Shown here: in pieces, positions 46,331-60,800 of the stretch
How the letters are laid out: the number at the start of each line of letters is the position of its first letter
Position numbering within the stretch: position 1 is the first letter of the stretch
DNA from: Strigops habroptila
Taxonomy: Eukaryota > Chordata > Aves > Psittaciformes > Psittacidae
Length of the DNA: 64,000 bases
Assembly (NCBI RefSeq): GCF_004027225.2
Contig: NC_044283.2
Location: forward strand, 37,330,207 to 37,394,206
Direction: 5' to 3'
Notes under the pieces: generated by a model
What the model saw: only the letters and a program-made list of their open reading frames with translations
What the model was told of the DNA's origin: nothing
Databases searched by the model: none
Program-made: the position numbers and the translations under genes

Positions 46331-46935
46331 TATATATGATACCCTATGTAATACCTCCTGGAATTATTTTTCCCAGCAATAAAGTATTAAGGATACAGTC
46401 TGTAGCTTATAAAACCCACGTTAAGACAGAGTTACTGTACTATGCATTTGCTTTTTCCTCTCTAAATATAATATGTTGTACTGGCCTTCAGCTAACTTCA
46501 TGTTTTTGATATCAGAGAATTTTTCCATTTTGCTTAAGTCTATTTTGAATTGTTTCCCTCTGAGTAGTTGCAGCATCTACCGTTTAGTGTCATCTACTGA
46601 TTTTTATAAAAATAAATACAATACACTATCATCCGCAATATAAAAAACTGAATAGCGCTAAATTCAGGACAGAACTCTACAGTTTTTACTGTAGAGTAAA
46701 AGCTTGTTTAAAGTCCTATGTCTTTATAAACTATGAGAATTGAATTTTTTAATTTTTTTTTTTTCAGTGAAGTCAGTGGTATTACTATCATAAAAGAATT
46801 AAAGAAAAAAGGATCCATTCTATTATAAAGGTTGCATTTACTGGATTATTTTTAGCTTTGGCACTTATTTTGTGTACTCTTACTCATATACACATACTTG
46901 CCCCATTGAATTGAAAGGGACCGATAAGCTGTTTA

Positions 46936-47000
46936 GAGCTAAGTGCTTTGCAATCAGGGACTATAGCTGTGTTGTAAATAGGCTATGGTGCCTAGCTTTT
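46936..47000 (+). mobile_element. Possible L2-like LINE 3' end relic
   Basis: GAGCTAAGTGCTTTGCAATC, AGGGACTATAGCTGTGTTGT and GTGCCTAGC resemble the widespread amniote motif AGCTCTTTGGGGCAGGGAC ... GCGCCTAGCAC found near the 3' ends of L2/L3-type elements. The match is short and diverged, so the family is uncertain. Confidence 0.35.
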
Positions 47001-50000
47001 CTTTTTTTATTGTGTTGAAGTGAATGTGTATTTATTCATTACACTAGAAACTTCAGAAAAGTCAACACTTCATTAATTTATTTCTTTATGGAAAAAATTG
47101 TAGTACATATATGTTTATTCCATTTTAAAATTCTGTGACCTACCAAATGATCTACAAAAATGAACTCACTTGCAAATAAACTGTGGGTGTAATTAGTTCC
47201 TTAGCAGGCTAGTTGCAGTGACAGTGATCTGCACAGTAAGATTTCTTCTCTCACGGTATTTCCAGACCTGTGCAGAGTTACTAACTCAGCCTTTGTACAG
47301 CTGTTGTTGGATACAAATGGGAGGATCAAAAGCAACCTTTAAATTCTCCCTACTATACCAAGTAGCTGGTCATATCGTGAAAGTTCTCTCTACATACAAG
47401 GGCTGACTTGGACCTTCAGCTGAGTTTTATAGTTCAGTTGCTTTAGGATGAGGTAATAGCACTGTGGTATGAAGTGATGTCAAAGTGTGTGTATCAAATC
47501 TGAAGAGTTAATTCATTGTCAGGTGTTTTGGGTCTGTAAGATATAAACTTTACTGACAAATAATGGTAAGAGCTTGGTTTGTATGGAAGAATCCATTCTT
47601 TGATAATACAGATGACTTTATAGAAGGAGATATAGTTCCCATTTATAAACTTTTTATAAGGCAAAAAGTCTATTTTGTGAAAATTAAATCTGATACTTAG
47701 TAACTGTCAAAATGCTTTTAGGTGCAAGCAGAAGGTGATACAGAGGAACTTTCTTATAAAAAACCATTTTGCAGAAGTTAATATAGCATAAACAACAAAC
47801 TAGTCATGTACTTTGGCAGATACCTGGGGTCTGATGCACAAGCAAAGTAGTTCTGACAACATAAAATGCATTTTCTTTAATATCCTATTATTTAATCATG
47901 TCAACTCTCTTTGCAAAAATTTTTGTAGAATATCATTTTATGCATAACTACACTACTTTAAAGTAATATTTGAAAGTTCTTTGAAAACAGAATTTATATT
48001 TGTAGTATTTGAGTGTAGCTTCTCAAAATATACTGTTTTTTGCAGAACTGGCAAGGTGAATATGTCCCGATTTCTTCTAAGCTTTTTTAAAAAAGTCTAC
48101 CCTTGAATGAACACAGTGAGTTCTAAGCTACCTGTCTTTGCTCTATCTGCCTTTGCCAGACATGGTAGGAATGCTCAGTACACTAGCTACTCCTAGTTAC
48201 CCTAAATTAAGCCATCCATGGGATTGTGGCAGTTCAAGACTGGAGGTGCCATCTCCTTTCAGGAGTAGGAAGCTTGTAAATAGTATGAAGCCTTATGTTC
48301 CCTTCTTTTTCTTGTACATTGAGTGCTGTTTGGGTGGACCCAAGAAACTGATCCATTGAATACAACTCATAAGTAGGAAATAATGCTGTTTCACTGTTAG
48401 AGATCCACTGTTTGGAAAGCTGGATTACATTTTGAACTGTAGTGAATGAGTAGAGCAAAGTTTTCCTATTATTTTGTTTTAACAAGTTGCAATTGATAAT
48501 GTCACTCAGCAACAGTTGTTAGGTAGGGAAGATAGGCATGAGGCATTTTCTCAACTTGCATTCCACAGAGATCACAGTTCTATTAATAAAAGCCATATAA
48601 GACCTCTATTAGCTTCCTGGATACAATAGAGATTCATTTAGTAATGATAGGAATATTGTATGGCATACCTATTTGCCATACCACTTGGTGTAAGGCACCA
48701 CATTTAGCGTTTGTTTTTCATATGCAGCATGTAAGCTAATGGTGTAAAAATGCTTAAGATGGTGTGAATGTTCTTTTTTGAAAGTTCAGAAGGGAGGTTT
48801 TCTTTGATGCAGTTCATCACCTTCTCTTAATATGCTAAATAACATTGCCTAGTATGACAAATAACTGCCAAAGACGACTGGTACTTCAAAATAAATCTCA
48901 AGAAGACACTTGCTTAGAATGAAGCAAATAACACCACACGTCAGCAAGATACTAGAACCATTGGTATGAAGAATATAATCTACTTTAAAGAGGTTTTGGT
49001 GAGAGTTACATGGTGCAACTAGACTAGCATGGCCAGAGCCCTGCCCTATTTGCATCAATGAAAACCAAGCACTTCTGTTGGCAAGCATTGATTCTTCCCT
49101 TACTTTAAAGAAAATCTCCAAGGCTAAAGAAACTTACAGTGAATATATCTGCTGGAGCCTGTTTGCATACTTTTTTCCCTGAAAGGAACTGAGATATCCT
49201 ACCGAGTGGATTGCTTTGTGGTGATTGTTTTTAAATTCTATCTGTATTTTTATGTCAGGACCTCCTTGAGAATAGCATTACCACAGCTGGATTTTATAGT
49301 TAGTATAATTTATGTGTGCGTCCTTGAAATGTGTCTTATCTGAAGTTGGACCTTAACTTGTCACCAGCCTAGGTCTGATTGGCTTGCTTGATGTGCACAC
49401 TCTTAACTCAAATGGAAATCCTCTTAATCAAATGATTTCTTTTAATTTTTCTGAATGAAATGAAGAATGTTTGAATTACAAACAAGTACAAAATGAAACA
49501 TTATGAACTCTGATGTAGCTTAAAATCTGGAGTTTTAAAGGTACCTAGCAATAAGACTGAAAGATTATCCTGGAGCAATCTGCCTGTGAGGCCTTAAAGA
49601 CAACTGTTGTTAAAGAAAAGCCGTTAGGAAACTCCAGTACTGGATTGGGGCAAGATCAAACATATCACCTGCGCTGGTCTTTTTTGCAGAGGTGGGGAGT
49701 AAGGCAACAGGGAAAGACCAAAATAGCATAGCTCCCTGAAGGTGATGTTCCTTCCCTCAGTCACAGACTTATGGCCAGGGTTCTGCTATTCACACTCCTC
49801 TCTTGTAGGGGATGTTCTCAAACATTTGCAATGCAGGCAAGCAGTGAGTGAACTTCTGCCAGGTTTAGATGATGATGGCTTTGGGGGAATGCATTACGTG
49901 CCTAAGTACTGAGCTCTGTTCATGATTGCAGCAATGCTGTCTGGTCGGTAATAAATCCATTATGGCATGCTGCATCTGTTGCACTAGTGGATGTTACTCT

Positions 50001-50509
50001 TTGCTACATCTAGTGTCTTTTTGGCAGTAGGTATGATCTCTATGGCTGTTCTTTCACGGTAATTGGCTGGTGATTCACACTGTGGTGCTCTATGCCACTC
50101 CCATGCTGACTGCTGATCTCATGCCTTGTGTCTGTCTTCTCTGTTAATATCTGAAGCCTAGGCCTGCTTGGTAACTGATCTGGCTAGATTCATCAGCATG
50201 ACTGCTGTGATTTGTTTTACTTTAGTCTGTGTGTTAGCACATATTCTGTGTTACCACTGCTTGCCTGCGTGAAGAGGTCTGGCAGGTACAGACTGCAAAT
50301 CCACAAGCCAAGAAATGTAGTAAATATATCATTGTTCCATATTTGACTTCTGTGGGGGCTGAGACAACACCTTTATCATATCAGACTATTAAATCTTATC
50401 TCAGCCTTCCATTCTGATTCCTAGCATCCAAGGAACAAGGCCTAACAACTGTAAAAATTTCAGGGAAGAGGCAGAAAAATTACTAACCATGCATACTGTT
50501 GCTATAATA

Positions 50510-50531
50510 GTAATAATAATAATAATAATAA
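50510..50531 (+). repeat. AAT microsatellite
   Basis: About seven AAT units in a row lie within ASB5 intron 1, followed by an imperfect continuation. Confidence 0.85.
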
Positions 50532-51682
50532 CAAAATAATATTGCTTTCCAGCCAAGAGAGGTTGATGGTAATATATACAGAGCAGGAGTGTGTAATAGG
50601 CTTTTTTAGTGCTTACAGTGGCATAGAGAAATGTCATTTTATGCTTAAATAACTAATGACCATTTAAGTATTATCTGCACACTTGCTGGCATTTGTCAAG
50701 ATGTGGAGGATAGAGGGCAGGTTGGTGACACCTGGGTAATACCTAAGCTTCTGGTTGTCTGCTAATGACTTATAATATCATTGTATTGGCCATGAAGTAT
50801 GGATTGATGCAAGAATCTGTTAAAAAAAAAAAAAAAATTGTTCCAGTCCTTTCCCTGTCCTGCTGTTAGAGCTTTACCACTGTACTTTTATGGTGCAGTT
50901 AAGTTCCCTGGTGCTGAGCCAGCACTGCAGGATGTAGTAGTGGCACTGTGGCCTTTTAGGATGCTGTTTTCATTGATAAACATGTTTCTGTAATTATTAC
51001 TAAAACCTCCTTTGTCTTGGCTTCTCCTACAGGGAGGAATGTTCAAGATCTCTGCTGGTTCCTTTCTGACAGTGTCAAATGACAGGCAACTCTTGGGGTG
51101 CTGGCACTGAGATCCAAGGAGCCTGTCTATTATTTAGCTTCATGGTTGTAGTCTGTGGATTACATCAGTAGGCACAGACAGTTCCTAGTCCTCCTCTAGA
51201 ATTTAGTGTGGCAGGTTCTATGCAGTCACTGTGACTCTGTAATAATCCTGGTCATTAGAGTGAATCTGAAAGTACAGAATGGGATGTGGCTCATCAGTTG
51301 GCTACCTTGAGGAGAGTTGCAAATAAAACACTCATCTGTGACATTTGAAAATAGTGCAATTTTGTCCAGTTTTTCCTAAGTTAAATTGCTGTTATTGGAA
51401 TTTGGACTGTATTGCATTGGGCTGCGTCATGTGTCGAAAGATGAAGGGTACAGGCGGATTGTCATTGTTTTTCTTAACACTTTTTTTTTTGGTGCTGTCA
51501 CAATTGTATCTTTATTGCCTTAAGAACAGTCTTCAGAATAGAATGAGTTCCCTATTGAAAGGAAGGAACAAAAATATCTTCCCAGTTTCATTCCCACCTA
51601 TTAAGAACTGCTGTCCCTGTAAAATCAAGGCTATTTGGTGACAGAGAAGTTGAAACTGTACTGACATTTCTTTTTATAAAAG

Positions 51683-51741
51683 TCAGATTAAAAACTATTC
51701 TGAAGAAAATAACTCAGATTAAAAACTATTCTGAAGAAAAT
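51683..51741 (+). repeat. Perfect 28-bp tandem duplication
   Basis: A 28-bp unit starting TCAGATTAAAAACTATTCTG at 51683-51710 recurs without mismatch at 51714-51741, with a 3-bp spacer (period 31). The identity suggests recent slippage or microhomology-mediated duplication. Confidence 0.9.
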
Positions 51742-54239
51742 CACTTGAAAGTTTCCTTTAACAATTCTTCCCCTGCATTATAAAAGTTGAATATAAATTA
51801 TTAGTGAAATGCAACATCACAGTGGTTTGCTTAAAGCTTGTCAGCTAAATTAAGTCAGAATTCCAAACTCATCAGTAAAATCCTCTGATTTCCTTATTCT
51901 CAGACTGTAGTGTCTACCCCTTCCTCTGGCTGCTTTTTTGCGGGTAGCTACGTTGCTTCCATGAGTAACTATAATCTAAATACTGTCCCTAATTGCTTGT
52001 GTGCCAAGGCAGGGGAAGTAACGGTCTACTGTGCTTTCTGCATGCTTGGATATCGACTTATATTTCTGTATAGGTTTTCTGGCAGATTTTGGAAGTGTTT
52101 GAGTGTCGTCTATAGAGAAAAATCTGAAAAACAGAATATGAATACCAAGTCTAAGTAGTTTCAAATATTAATAGTTTTATTACCTAATGAATTCAAGAGA
52201 TACTGATTTTTATATTGTAGCTAATGTAACCCACTGCATGGATGGCTGACTTGAGGAAGACCACATAGTAATTCCATGTTAGAGGTGGAAGTGAAATAGC
52301 GAGTTCTTCAGTCTTACTCCACAGTTTTAACTGTATGTTCATCCCCTTTTTATATCAACATCTCAAGTATATTTTTAATACATTTCCAGTTGGTTTCTCA
52401 TGTTCGTCTAGCTTGCTTTTTCTTTTTTTTTTTAAATACCCCTTTTATTTATACACTGCTTTAATAGGACTTTTTAATGGCTTTTACCTGGAGGATGAAT
52501 GGTTGTGCCTAGCAGAATTTAGTGGAAAGTTGCTTCTAGAGTCCTGAATGAGATAAGCTTTTCCTTCTTTGAAGGTTGAAGAAAGATAGTGTGCATATTT
52601 TTATACATTGCATTTTGGTGTCCTCCAAAGTATTCAAAGTAGCTTAATAATAGAGTGGTAAGTCTCTATGGAATAGAGATACCTTTCCTAGTACCCTTGC
52701 CTCAAAGGTGGCAGATTCTGTTGGTAGCTCGTTGCTTCCTATGCAGCTCTGTGGGCGACAGTGACTGGGTGCTGCTGGCTCCCCTGGGGTCTTCCTCTTT
52801 GAAGCCATAGCAGCTGTCTTTGTATCTGCTGCTTTCCTTGTTCCTGCAAGTCGCACCTCTGAAACTAATAAGAGAGAAGGGGGGCTGGAATATCTGTGGA
52901 AAGCAAGTTGTATGAACTACTTCCATGTTTGTACCACTCTTCTAGGAGGACCCAGCTTCATTCTCAGCTGACAACCCCACCCACAAAACTCCTACAAAAA
53001 CATGTAGGTCTTTTCTTCCCAGCCCACTGTCAATCCCTGCCCTGCAGTGCCAGATATTTTTTGCTTGATCCTGATCCTCACCACCTTCTCCTGAAAGTCC
53101 TGAGATGCCATTCCAAATGGAGAGGAAGTGTAAAACTGAGATGAGCCTCAGAGCTGTGGCAAGCACAGAGAATGTCATTGGTTATTCCTCACCTGGAGAA
53201 TAGTGCTGATACCTCCCTGACACAGACACATCCTTAGGAAGCTTTCCTGTTAATTAATTTTCCAGTATTTATTTACTTGAAGAAAACATAAATTTTACCA
53301 AATAATTCTAGTATTAAAGTGATACATTTTTAATGTGCCCTTTTATAATGAGCCCTTTAGTGAAAGCTCTATTCAAGAAGTACTAGCAGAGTCTGATTGC
53401 TGGATTTATAGAAGTGTTTATGTCAGTCTGTGAGATACCCTGGTTCATTCAGCTGGATGAAACTGAGGAAAACAACTGTCTGAAAGCAGCATAAGGCCTG
53501 GGAGAGCGCGATTTTGTTCTCTCTTGCAAGAATAGCAGTAGCCCACCTGCTTTTTTTCTATAGAGTGTAGCACCATTCCAGTGGGGCAGTTCTCATGTGC
53601 TGTAATTTAAAGGTGAAATTTGCAGTGGCTCCTGCTTCTTTCCCTTAGCCTACGTAACTATAGTCCTGCCTTTGATTGTTTTCTTAAAGAAAAATAAGAG
53701 GGATATACAAAATTTCATTAAATACCTGTTTATTATGTCAACATCTTAGGGATTAATTTTTGTCAGGTACCTGCAAGAGGTAGTAATAATGAAACCCTGT
53801 AATGGTAATTTCCTTTTTAAAAGTTCACAGATTGCTAGTTTTTATATCAGTAGAAGAGGAGTGAGGAAATACTAGAAGTGGTAAAGCCAGCATCTTAGCA
53901 TGTTATTAGTACAGAGAAATCACCATCCTTTTTATGCATTTGGAATTTTATAGATTGCTTCTCCTTGCAGATTTCTGTCACATAGCATCAGTGCGATACA
54001 CAGTAACAACAAAAAAAACCCAACAAAAAACCCTCAACAAAACTTACCACTTGTGTTTGTTATTATTTAGATAATATTGGCTTGTGCTTCTTTTGACAAG
54101 ACTACAGCCTTACTTTCATAATGGGATCAGACTTTCAAATAACCAGTGAAATCTTTTATTTTGTGAGTCAAATCATGCTTTTGTTTATTCAGGATTTATT
54201 GTCTAGTTGACATCTGTAAGACACCTTGTCCCCTATTGA

Positions 54240-54352
54240 AAAAAACAACCAACCAACCCAACCCAAAACAACAAAAAGCTCCAAAACAAAAAGCAACCAA
54301 CCAACAACAAAAAAACTACAAACCACACACACACAAAAAAAAAAAAAAAAAA
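54240..54352 (+). repeat. A/C-rich low-complexity stretch ending in A18
   Basis: CAACC and CAAAA units with a short CA run (ACACACACAC) end in 18 A residues (54335-54352). Only A and C are frequent across more than 100 nt. This resembles similar CAAA-rich stretches near 22200-22282 and, reversed, 21013-21050. Confidence 0.8.
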
Positions 54353-57300
54353 GTATTGGAAGTGCTTCATAGTTTCATGGATTCTTCTGAACTCCAAAAT
54401 CTCTCTTAACTGCAAATTACATATGAGTAAAGCCTGATGCAGTAATAATTATTGTTTCTGTTACTAAAAGAATTGACAGACTGAGAATACAGCTTTAGTT
54501 CTTCTGTTTTAGATTGCTTACAATTCAAGCAACAAAGCATTGAATACTTATGCTTTAAGAATGTTTCTTTTTTTTTGTTAAATTGTTAAAAAATTAACAC
54601 CTTCTTTCCATTTAAATCATGTAAATAGTTAAGACTCATGCTGTAGCTAAGCTGATTCTTTCTCTGTTTTAAAAATAGAAAATGCTAGAGCAGTCCTTCC
54701 CTTCCCCCACTACATACTCACTAGTCCAAGCTAGTAAATGTTACTGAATGGATTTCAGTGTTGTAGCCATTCTACAGTAAGTACAGCAAGATCCTTTGTG
54801 AAAAAGCGAAAGGAGGAAAAAAGGTAGTAGAAATCCCTTCGGCAATGCTCGTCAGACCAGAGTACCTGCACCAATGACACACAGGCTGTCCTCAAGAAAC
54901 AAATAATGACAACAAACACTGCTGTTCAGAGGAGCCAGAATCTCCCCAAAAGACGCCTAGAACATATAGGGGAGTGTCCTGCGAAACGAAAAGCTAGCTG
55001 GGGTATTCTGACCAGCCAAGGTTTGTATAGCAGCCATTTCAGAAACCGTGTGCTGAAATATGCTAAGCTGACCCAATTTGTGATATTCTAGCTCTAAAAC
55101 TGTTCTTTGATTTTTATTTTCCTAGCTGTAATATAAATGCATGCTTATGTTAGTGGCACTTTGTTGTCTTGCATGGGTTAACACAGGGGTGTTGAAGCTA
55201 TTTTAGTCTGTTCTGCACTCTTATCAGCTGATCTAAAATACCTTTTCTTGTTTATCTGCCCTATTTGTTTTATGCAAGTGTTTAAGGCTTGACTTACCCT
55301 GACTTTTGCTGTCCTGTCACAAGGTAACTGGATACTGAGGGGTAATTATTTACAGCAAGTAACTGGGGAAGGAAAGAAGGGGGAGGAGTAAACTTTACAT
55401 AGAACTTTATGTGTGAAGTGTATAGGTAGCTGAAATAGGAGACAATGGAGGCACTACAGGTGGCAGAATTATTGTAATTTACTAAGATACTTAAACCAAA
55501 GATAAAATTGTAAAGGTTTGCATAGAGAAGTACTTAAGAGGTATTTAAGTTGCTGGACACATGGTTTTCAGCCATGAGGAACAAACTCTATTACAAAAGA
55601 AGTGTTTTGGGCTGCGATTGTCTGTGCCATATTTTCCCATTTTTTTCATAATACAAGTGTGTAAAAGGGGGCTGTGAGCAACTGCAAGAGTAATAGGAAT
55701 ATTTTAATCATAATTAGTCATATATATCATCATAATTCCAATTTACATTGATCTTATAAGGCTTAGAGTGAAGAAAAAAAAAGAAATAAAACTTGAAATC
55801 CATGATAATAAGATCTCAAATTAAAAACTGGAGATGTTAAAATAGTCAAGGAAAGGGGAGATTTGATATATTGTGCATAAAAATAATTATTAATTTACCA
55901 TGTAAAACATACCTATACGCTACAGGAATCAGAGTTATTCTTAAAATACCTTTGCTAATTTCCAGTACTGCCAGTTTTAGAATCAAGTAAAATTCAAGAA
56001 CTTAAGCAACAGTTACCATAGCTTCACAAGTATCTGTTTGAATGTTTTAATATGCAGTGTATCTTTTGCCCTCATACGGTTTGCTGTTACAGATTTCCTG
56101 ATCTGTAATTTCTGTTTCTGAACCTTTCAGCTAGTTAGGTCAGTAGTTCCCAAAAAACTAGGACGTTCTTCCTCAGACAGAAAAGAAACACACAAGTTTA
56201 TCAATGTTAGCACTAGCCCTCCTTGATATGGTTCAGGGTTAGCCTCTTTTGCCATTCTTATAAAGAAATAGCCAAATTCAAGTTTTGAATTTTTGAAAAT
56301 CACAGTAAAATATGCAAAGTAATTTTTTCTGAAAAATCCATCTCAACTCAGTGCGGCTACTTACAGCCTCTTTGTGGTTGTCAAGATGAGCATATACATA
56401 TTTATTGATGGACATCTTGAAGTACTGAGAGGTTTGTGTTGCAGTTGAGGCTTCTGGTTGTTGCAGTTCACTTGAATAACAAGTATATCTAATATCAAAT
56501 CTAAAGGAGGCTCTGTTCTTCCCTCTCTGTTCCCATCCATGGAGGTATCCAAACCTGACTTTATTCTTCAGCCATCCTTGCAGAGCAAAGTCATACTGCA
56601 ATGCAGCATGTAATTAAATATGCAGATTGGAAAATGGACTAAAAGTGATGTAGGAGGTGGAATATGTCATGATAAGATTTGGTAGAAGGGTGAAAGGATA
56701 AAGTCATGCTAGGAAAAGGTCTTCAGCCTACTGGCTTGAGGGTCCACAACCAGGCTAGTTTACCAAAATCTCCTGCATGTGGCAAAAGTCAGCACACTAG
56801 GCCCAGGTTTGCTGCCGAGCTGGATTCTGGTTTTAAGGCTAGGGATTAGGCCACGTGCTGTATTCACTCTCCAGCAGGCTGGGAAAATACTAAGAATTTT
56901 GAGCGCAGTTAGGGGAAAATTGGTTGCAGTCTGGATTAAGGCTGAAACTGCATTTGAGGAGCAAAATTATTCCAGGCAGAAGTTCTCCAGAGTCTGGACT
57001 CGGCTCAGAACATCCATATGTCTTTTCTGTCACTTTCTAGTTGGGAAGGCTACTTAAAAACTCTTACTTTGTTTTAGTGGCTTGTCCAATGAAATTATAA
57101 CAGCCTAAGAGTACTACCAGCTGCTCCATATACTCAAATCAAACCTGATTTGGATCTAACAAATGACTGAATTTAGAGGTTGATGTGATTTTGCACTTGT
57201 CACTCTACCTCTGGCACACAGAGCTTGCAAGCTGGTTTGAGCTAGAAAAATATCCAGCCAGTTGTTGAGCCTTCAAGAAGATGGCAAAACCAGACTGTTC

Positions 57301-57629
57301 AGGAGCAATGGACCAGAGGAGTTGTGGCTATGCTTTCCTGTGATGGGAGAAGGGGTTACACACTTCCTCCTGTGTATGCAAGGCCTGGCACAGCTACCAT
57401 CATCATTGCCAGTGCCTTCACGTAGCATAATGTTGCTTCTGTCAGGAACCAAGTGAGCTATGTTTGGATACTGCTGCTGTGATTTTTTAGAATTTTTAAT
57501 ACAGTTTAGTGACTCATGTCTCTGTGTGAAAAGTATGTTAAATTGCAATGCCAAAGCACTCAAAATTTGGGAACTGTTAAAAGTAATGTTGCCTGTGCCA
57601 CACTGATTTGGCCCTCTGATGTGTTATTA

Positions 57630-57822
57630 CAGAATCACAGAATGGTTGAGGCTGGAAGGGACCAATGGAGGTCATCTAGCCCAACCTCCCTGCTCAAGCA
57701 GGGTCATCTAGAGCACATTACTCGGGATTGTGTTCAGGCAGCTCTTGAGTATATCCAGAGAAAGAGACTCCAAAAAGGCTGACTCGCTGGGCAGCCTATT
57801 CCAGTGCTCAGTCACCCTCAGT
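57630..57822 (-). mobile_element. CR1 LINE 3' end fragment
   Basis: The plus strand shows the reverse complement of an avian CR1 3' end: AGAATCACAGAATGG (the ATTCTGTG tail repeat), then GAGGCTGGAAGGGACC, GGTCATCTAGCCCAACC, GAGACTCC, CTGGGCAGCCTATTCCAGTGC and GTCACCCTCAGT. The element therefore runs on the minus strand, with its 3' end at the low coordinate and a 5' truncation near 57822, as is usual for CR1. A short open frame across it is incidental. It lies antisense to ASB5 in intron 1. Confidence 0.93.
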
Positions 57823-60800
57823 ATTTGACAACATGGTCACATGCTGTACTTTTCCACAAAGCCCCTTCTTCCTGTGATGTGCAAGATGAATGATGTGCTG
57901 AGAATGCATTAGCTTTATACTCGGAAAAAATACACCCAATGTTTTCTTGTATATTGTAAAGTTTAGAAGCCTGTAGTGAATGTTAGGGGAAAAGGGTTAA
58001 TATTTTAGTGTCCCTAAAAGCAAATTCTATTCTTGTCTTTGCTGTGGCACCTGTGTGTTTTAAGACCAATCATCTAACCTGAAAGTTTCTTGGCTGACCA
58101 TGGTTGTTATTATCTAAGGCTGAAATTTGAGAAGCTCAAAGGTCTCATAACCATAATTAAACTATGCTTTCAGTGTACACTTTAAGGCCTAACTACTCTG
58201 AAAAAAATAAGCTATTAGATTGGTTTTGCAATTTGAGCATTTAAAGTCTCTGTCCTTTGGTTACTTAGTTATAAAATAGTAGGAATGGATGATGTTATGA
58301 AGATAGATTCATCAAGGGTTTTGAAGTATTCTTTTGTTATTGAGAGAATATCATTAAAAGTGCAATATAAAATTAACAATGTTATAGTCAGTTTATAGTT
58401 TGGATAGCATGTCTTAAAGAGCAAGAGATCCTATTAGATATGGAGCTAAAAAATAATTTGAATGCTAATTAATTCATTAAATAAACAGTGGAATGGCAAC
58501 ACTATTGCATTGTCACATAATATGGGTACATCACAAGCAGAACCGTGTAGGAAGATAGACATGGTTTGTATGGTTTTCAAGAGTAGGATATCATTGGCAC
58601 TTGCATTTGGAATAAAATCCCCAAATTTTGAAAGTCTAGATGATGAGAAACAATGAAAAGAATATTGGTTTGAACTAATAAAGGTTGGGTTGGTATTTTT
58701 TACATGTGTATGTTAATTTGTGTGTATATATTTATATTCTTATATAATTTTTAGTCAAATGAAAACAAAGATTATTTAAAATATTTAAATGAAGTATTTA
58801 AATGTCACTTGAACTGTATCTTCTCCCTTAGATATGTTTTAATCTTCTCTAGCCTAAATTGTGATTCTTTTGGAGTTCTTCAATGTTGATTGCTGGAATT
58901 TCATTTGTTAAATAGAAGTGGCTCATTTTACTGTTCATATTTAATCACAGTAGTTAAGCACCAAAGATGCATTTTGTAACTTTTAAATCCTTGACTTCAG
59001 ATTCTTTTGAATTGTTTTTAACATCAAATATCAATTAAGTAGTTGACACACTTCTTTAACCTGCATGGGTGTTAGAAAGATGGATAATGTCATAGTGCTG
59101 CACTAAAAATCTGCTAGAACTTAATTACATATACAAAATATCAGGCAGTTTTAACAACTGAAGTGAGGCCGCTGATCTTGGGACTATAACGTTGCAGTTT
59201 TTCTGTTCTAGTTATTGGTCCTGTTTGTTGCTTCAGTTGCCACAAACTGAAGCACCCAAAATACATCTTAAGAAATAAAAGGGAGCAGTGATGAACTTAT
59301 ACATAGCATTTGTTGGGTTTGCAGAAATGAATGTTAGCTACAACACTTCCAGAATAGTTTGTTTCTCATTTCCCAGTAGAAGACTGTGATAGGGTTCTGT
59401 TTTCAGTTCCTCTCTGATGATACTGCTTTTTCTGAGGACTGGGACAACATCTATTTATCCTTTTTGCAGTATTTTTCTGAAATGATGAGCTTTGGTGTGA
59501 ATCTTCTCCCAGTAAAGTCAGTGAGAAGCCTTTCATTCATTTCCAGTCTTCCTTGCTTCCAAAATCCCATTTTTAATTTTTTAAATATACCTTTTATACT
59601 GGCGTGGGTTTTGTTTTGTTTGTTTGTCTAAGGCTACACACATATTTAGATATAAAACCAAAACAGATGGGATGAATGGAGTGAAGGACTTCTACAAAAA
59701 TATATTTCTACTTAGTATTTTACTACTATGATTGTAAGTGCAGGAATGACAAATAATAGCAGGTAGGTGTAAAGAAGTGAAGTCTGTAGGAAAACATGGA
59801 GAAAAGAATATTAATGACTTAGAAATGGATCAAAGCCAGAGTTAAAAATCCCCGGTTTGGGGATTTTCACAGCTGTGAATGGTTATCAACCCCCCAGTTT
59901 AACAACCAAAGAATTGTTTAGGAAATAGCTGAGGCAATAGTGAACTGCTAAAAGAAAAACACAGTTCAGCATACTAATCAAATAGCACTTGGGATACATT
60001 CAGAATATCTGTGCTTATTTCTTTTCTAAGTATGTTATGAGTAAGTCGTAAAATAACATGAACATTTGGCAATGCTTCCATTACAAATATGTGTACTAAC
60101 ACTGATTTTTGAGGATACAAAACTGTATCTCCTCGCACGAGGTTAAAAGGGAGGAGTTTGCCCTGCAGTTCTTCTTCGGCTCAAGGTTCTCTTGATTTCA
60201 CTGTGAGTTTCTCTTGTGTTGATATTCCAGTCAATATATCTTGGAAGGCACATGCACAGATACTGGCACTTTGTAAAGTTGTTATATTACAAAAAGAAAT
60301 GTGAAAAATGAATAAAAAGGGCTGCAGTCCTTCACCATAAGAAAAGTAACCGGCAACTTGTTTATGTGCATATCTTCAAAGCTGTGTTCACTGAAGGGTG
60401 CAAGTTCGTGTTACAGTGAGCTGCTGATCTCCTTCCAAACATAGTTGGAGTGAACAGGCCCAACTAGCAAGAACAGATGTTTGTTTTTTTATTTTCCAGA
60501 TTGAAAGAAATGAGTAGGATTTATAATTGCAATTGGCTGGAAGTGCCATGGGGAGATGGAGATTTAGGTATTGTATGATACTTTGTAATTTTATTTTTTT
60601 TTTTTTTAACTTCACCTGTTAGTACAGTGAATATATTTATTCTTTCTTGTGTTTACAAAGCAATGTAGGCTGCCCTTCCTGGTAAACTAAACACCAGAGA
60701 ACTTGGAACTAATGTGACTTCTAAATATAGTTAGAGATACTTTGTAGTCAGCATCTGTCAGAGATGAATTCGGTAGGGAATTAATGCATTAACAGTTTTG

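Noticed and set aside
56278..56601. 107-codon minus-strand frame in ASB5 intron 1
   Set aside because: No recognisable protein; isolated in intronic DNA and overlapped by another frame on the same strand.
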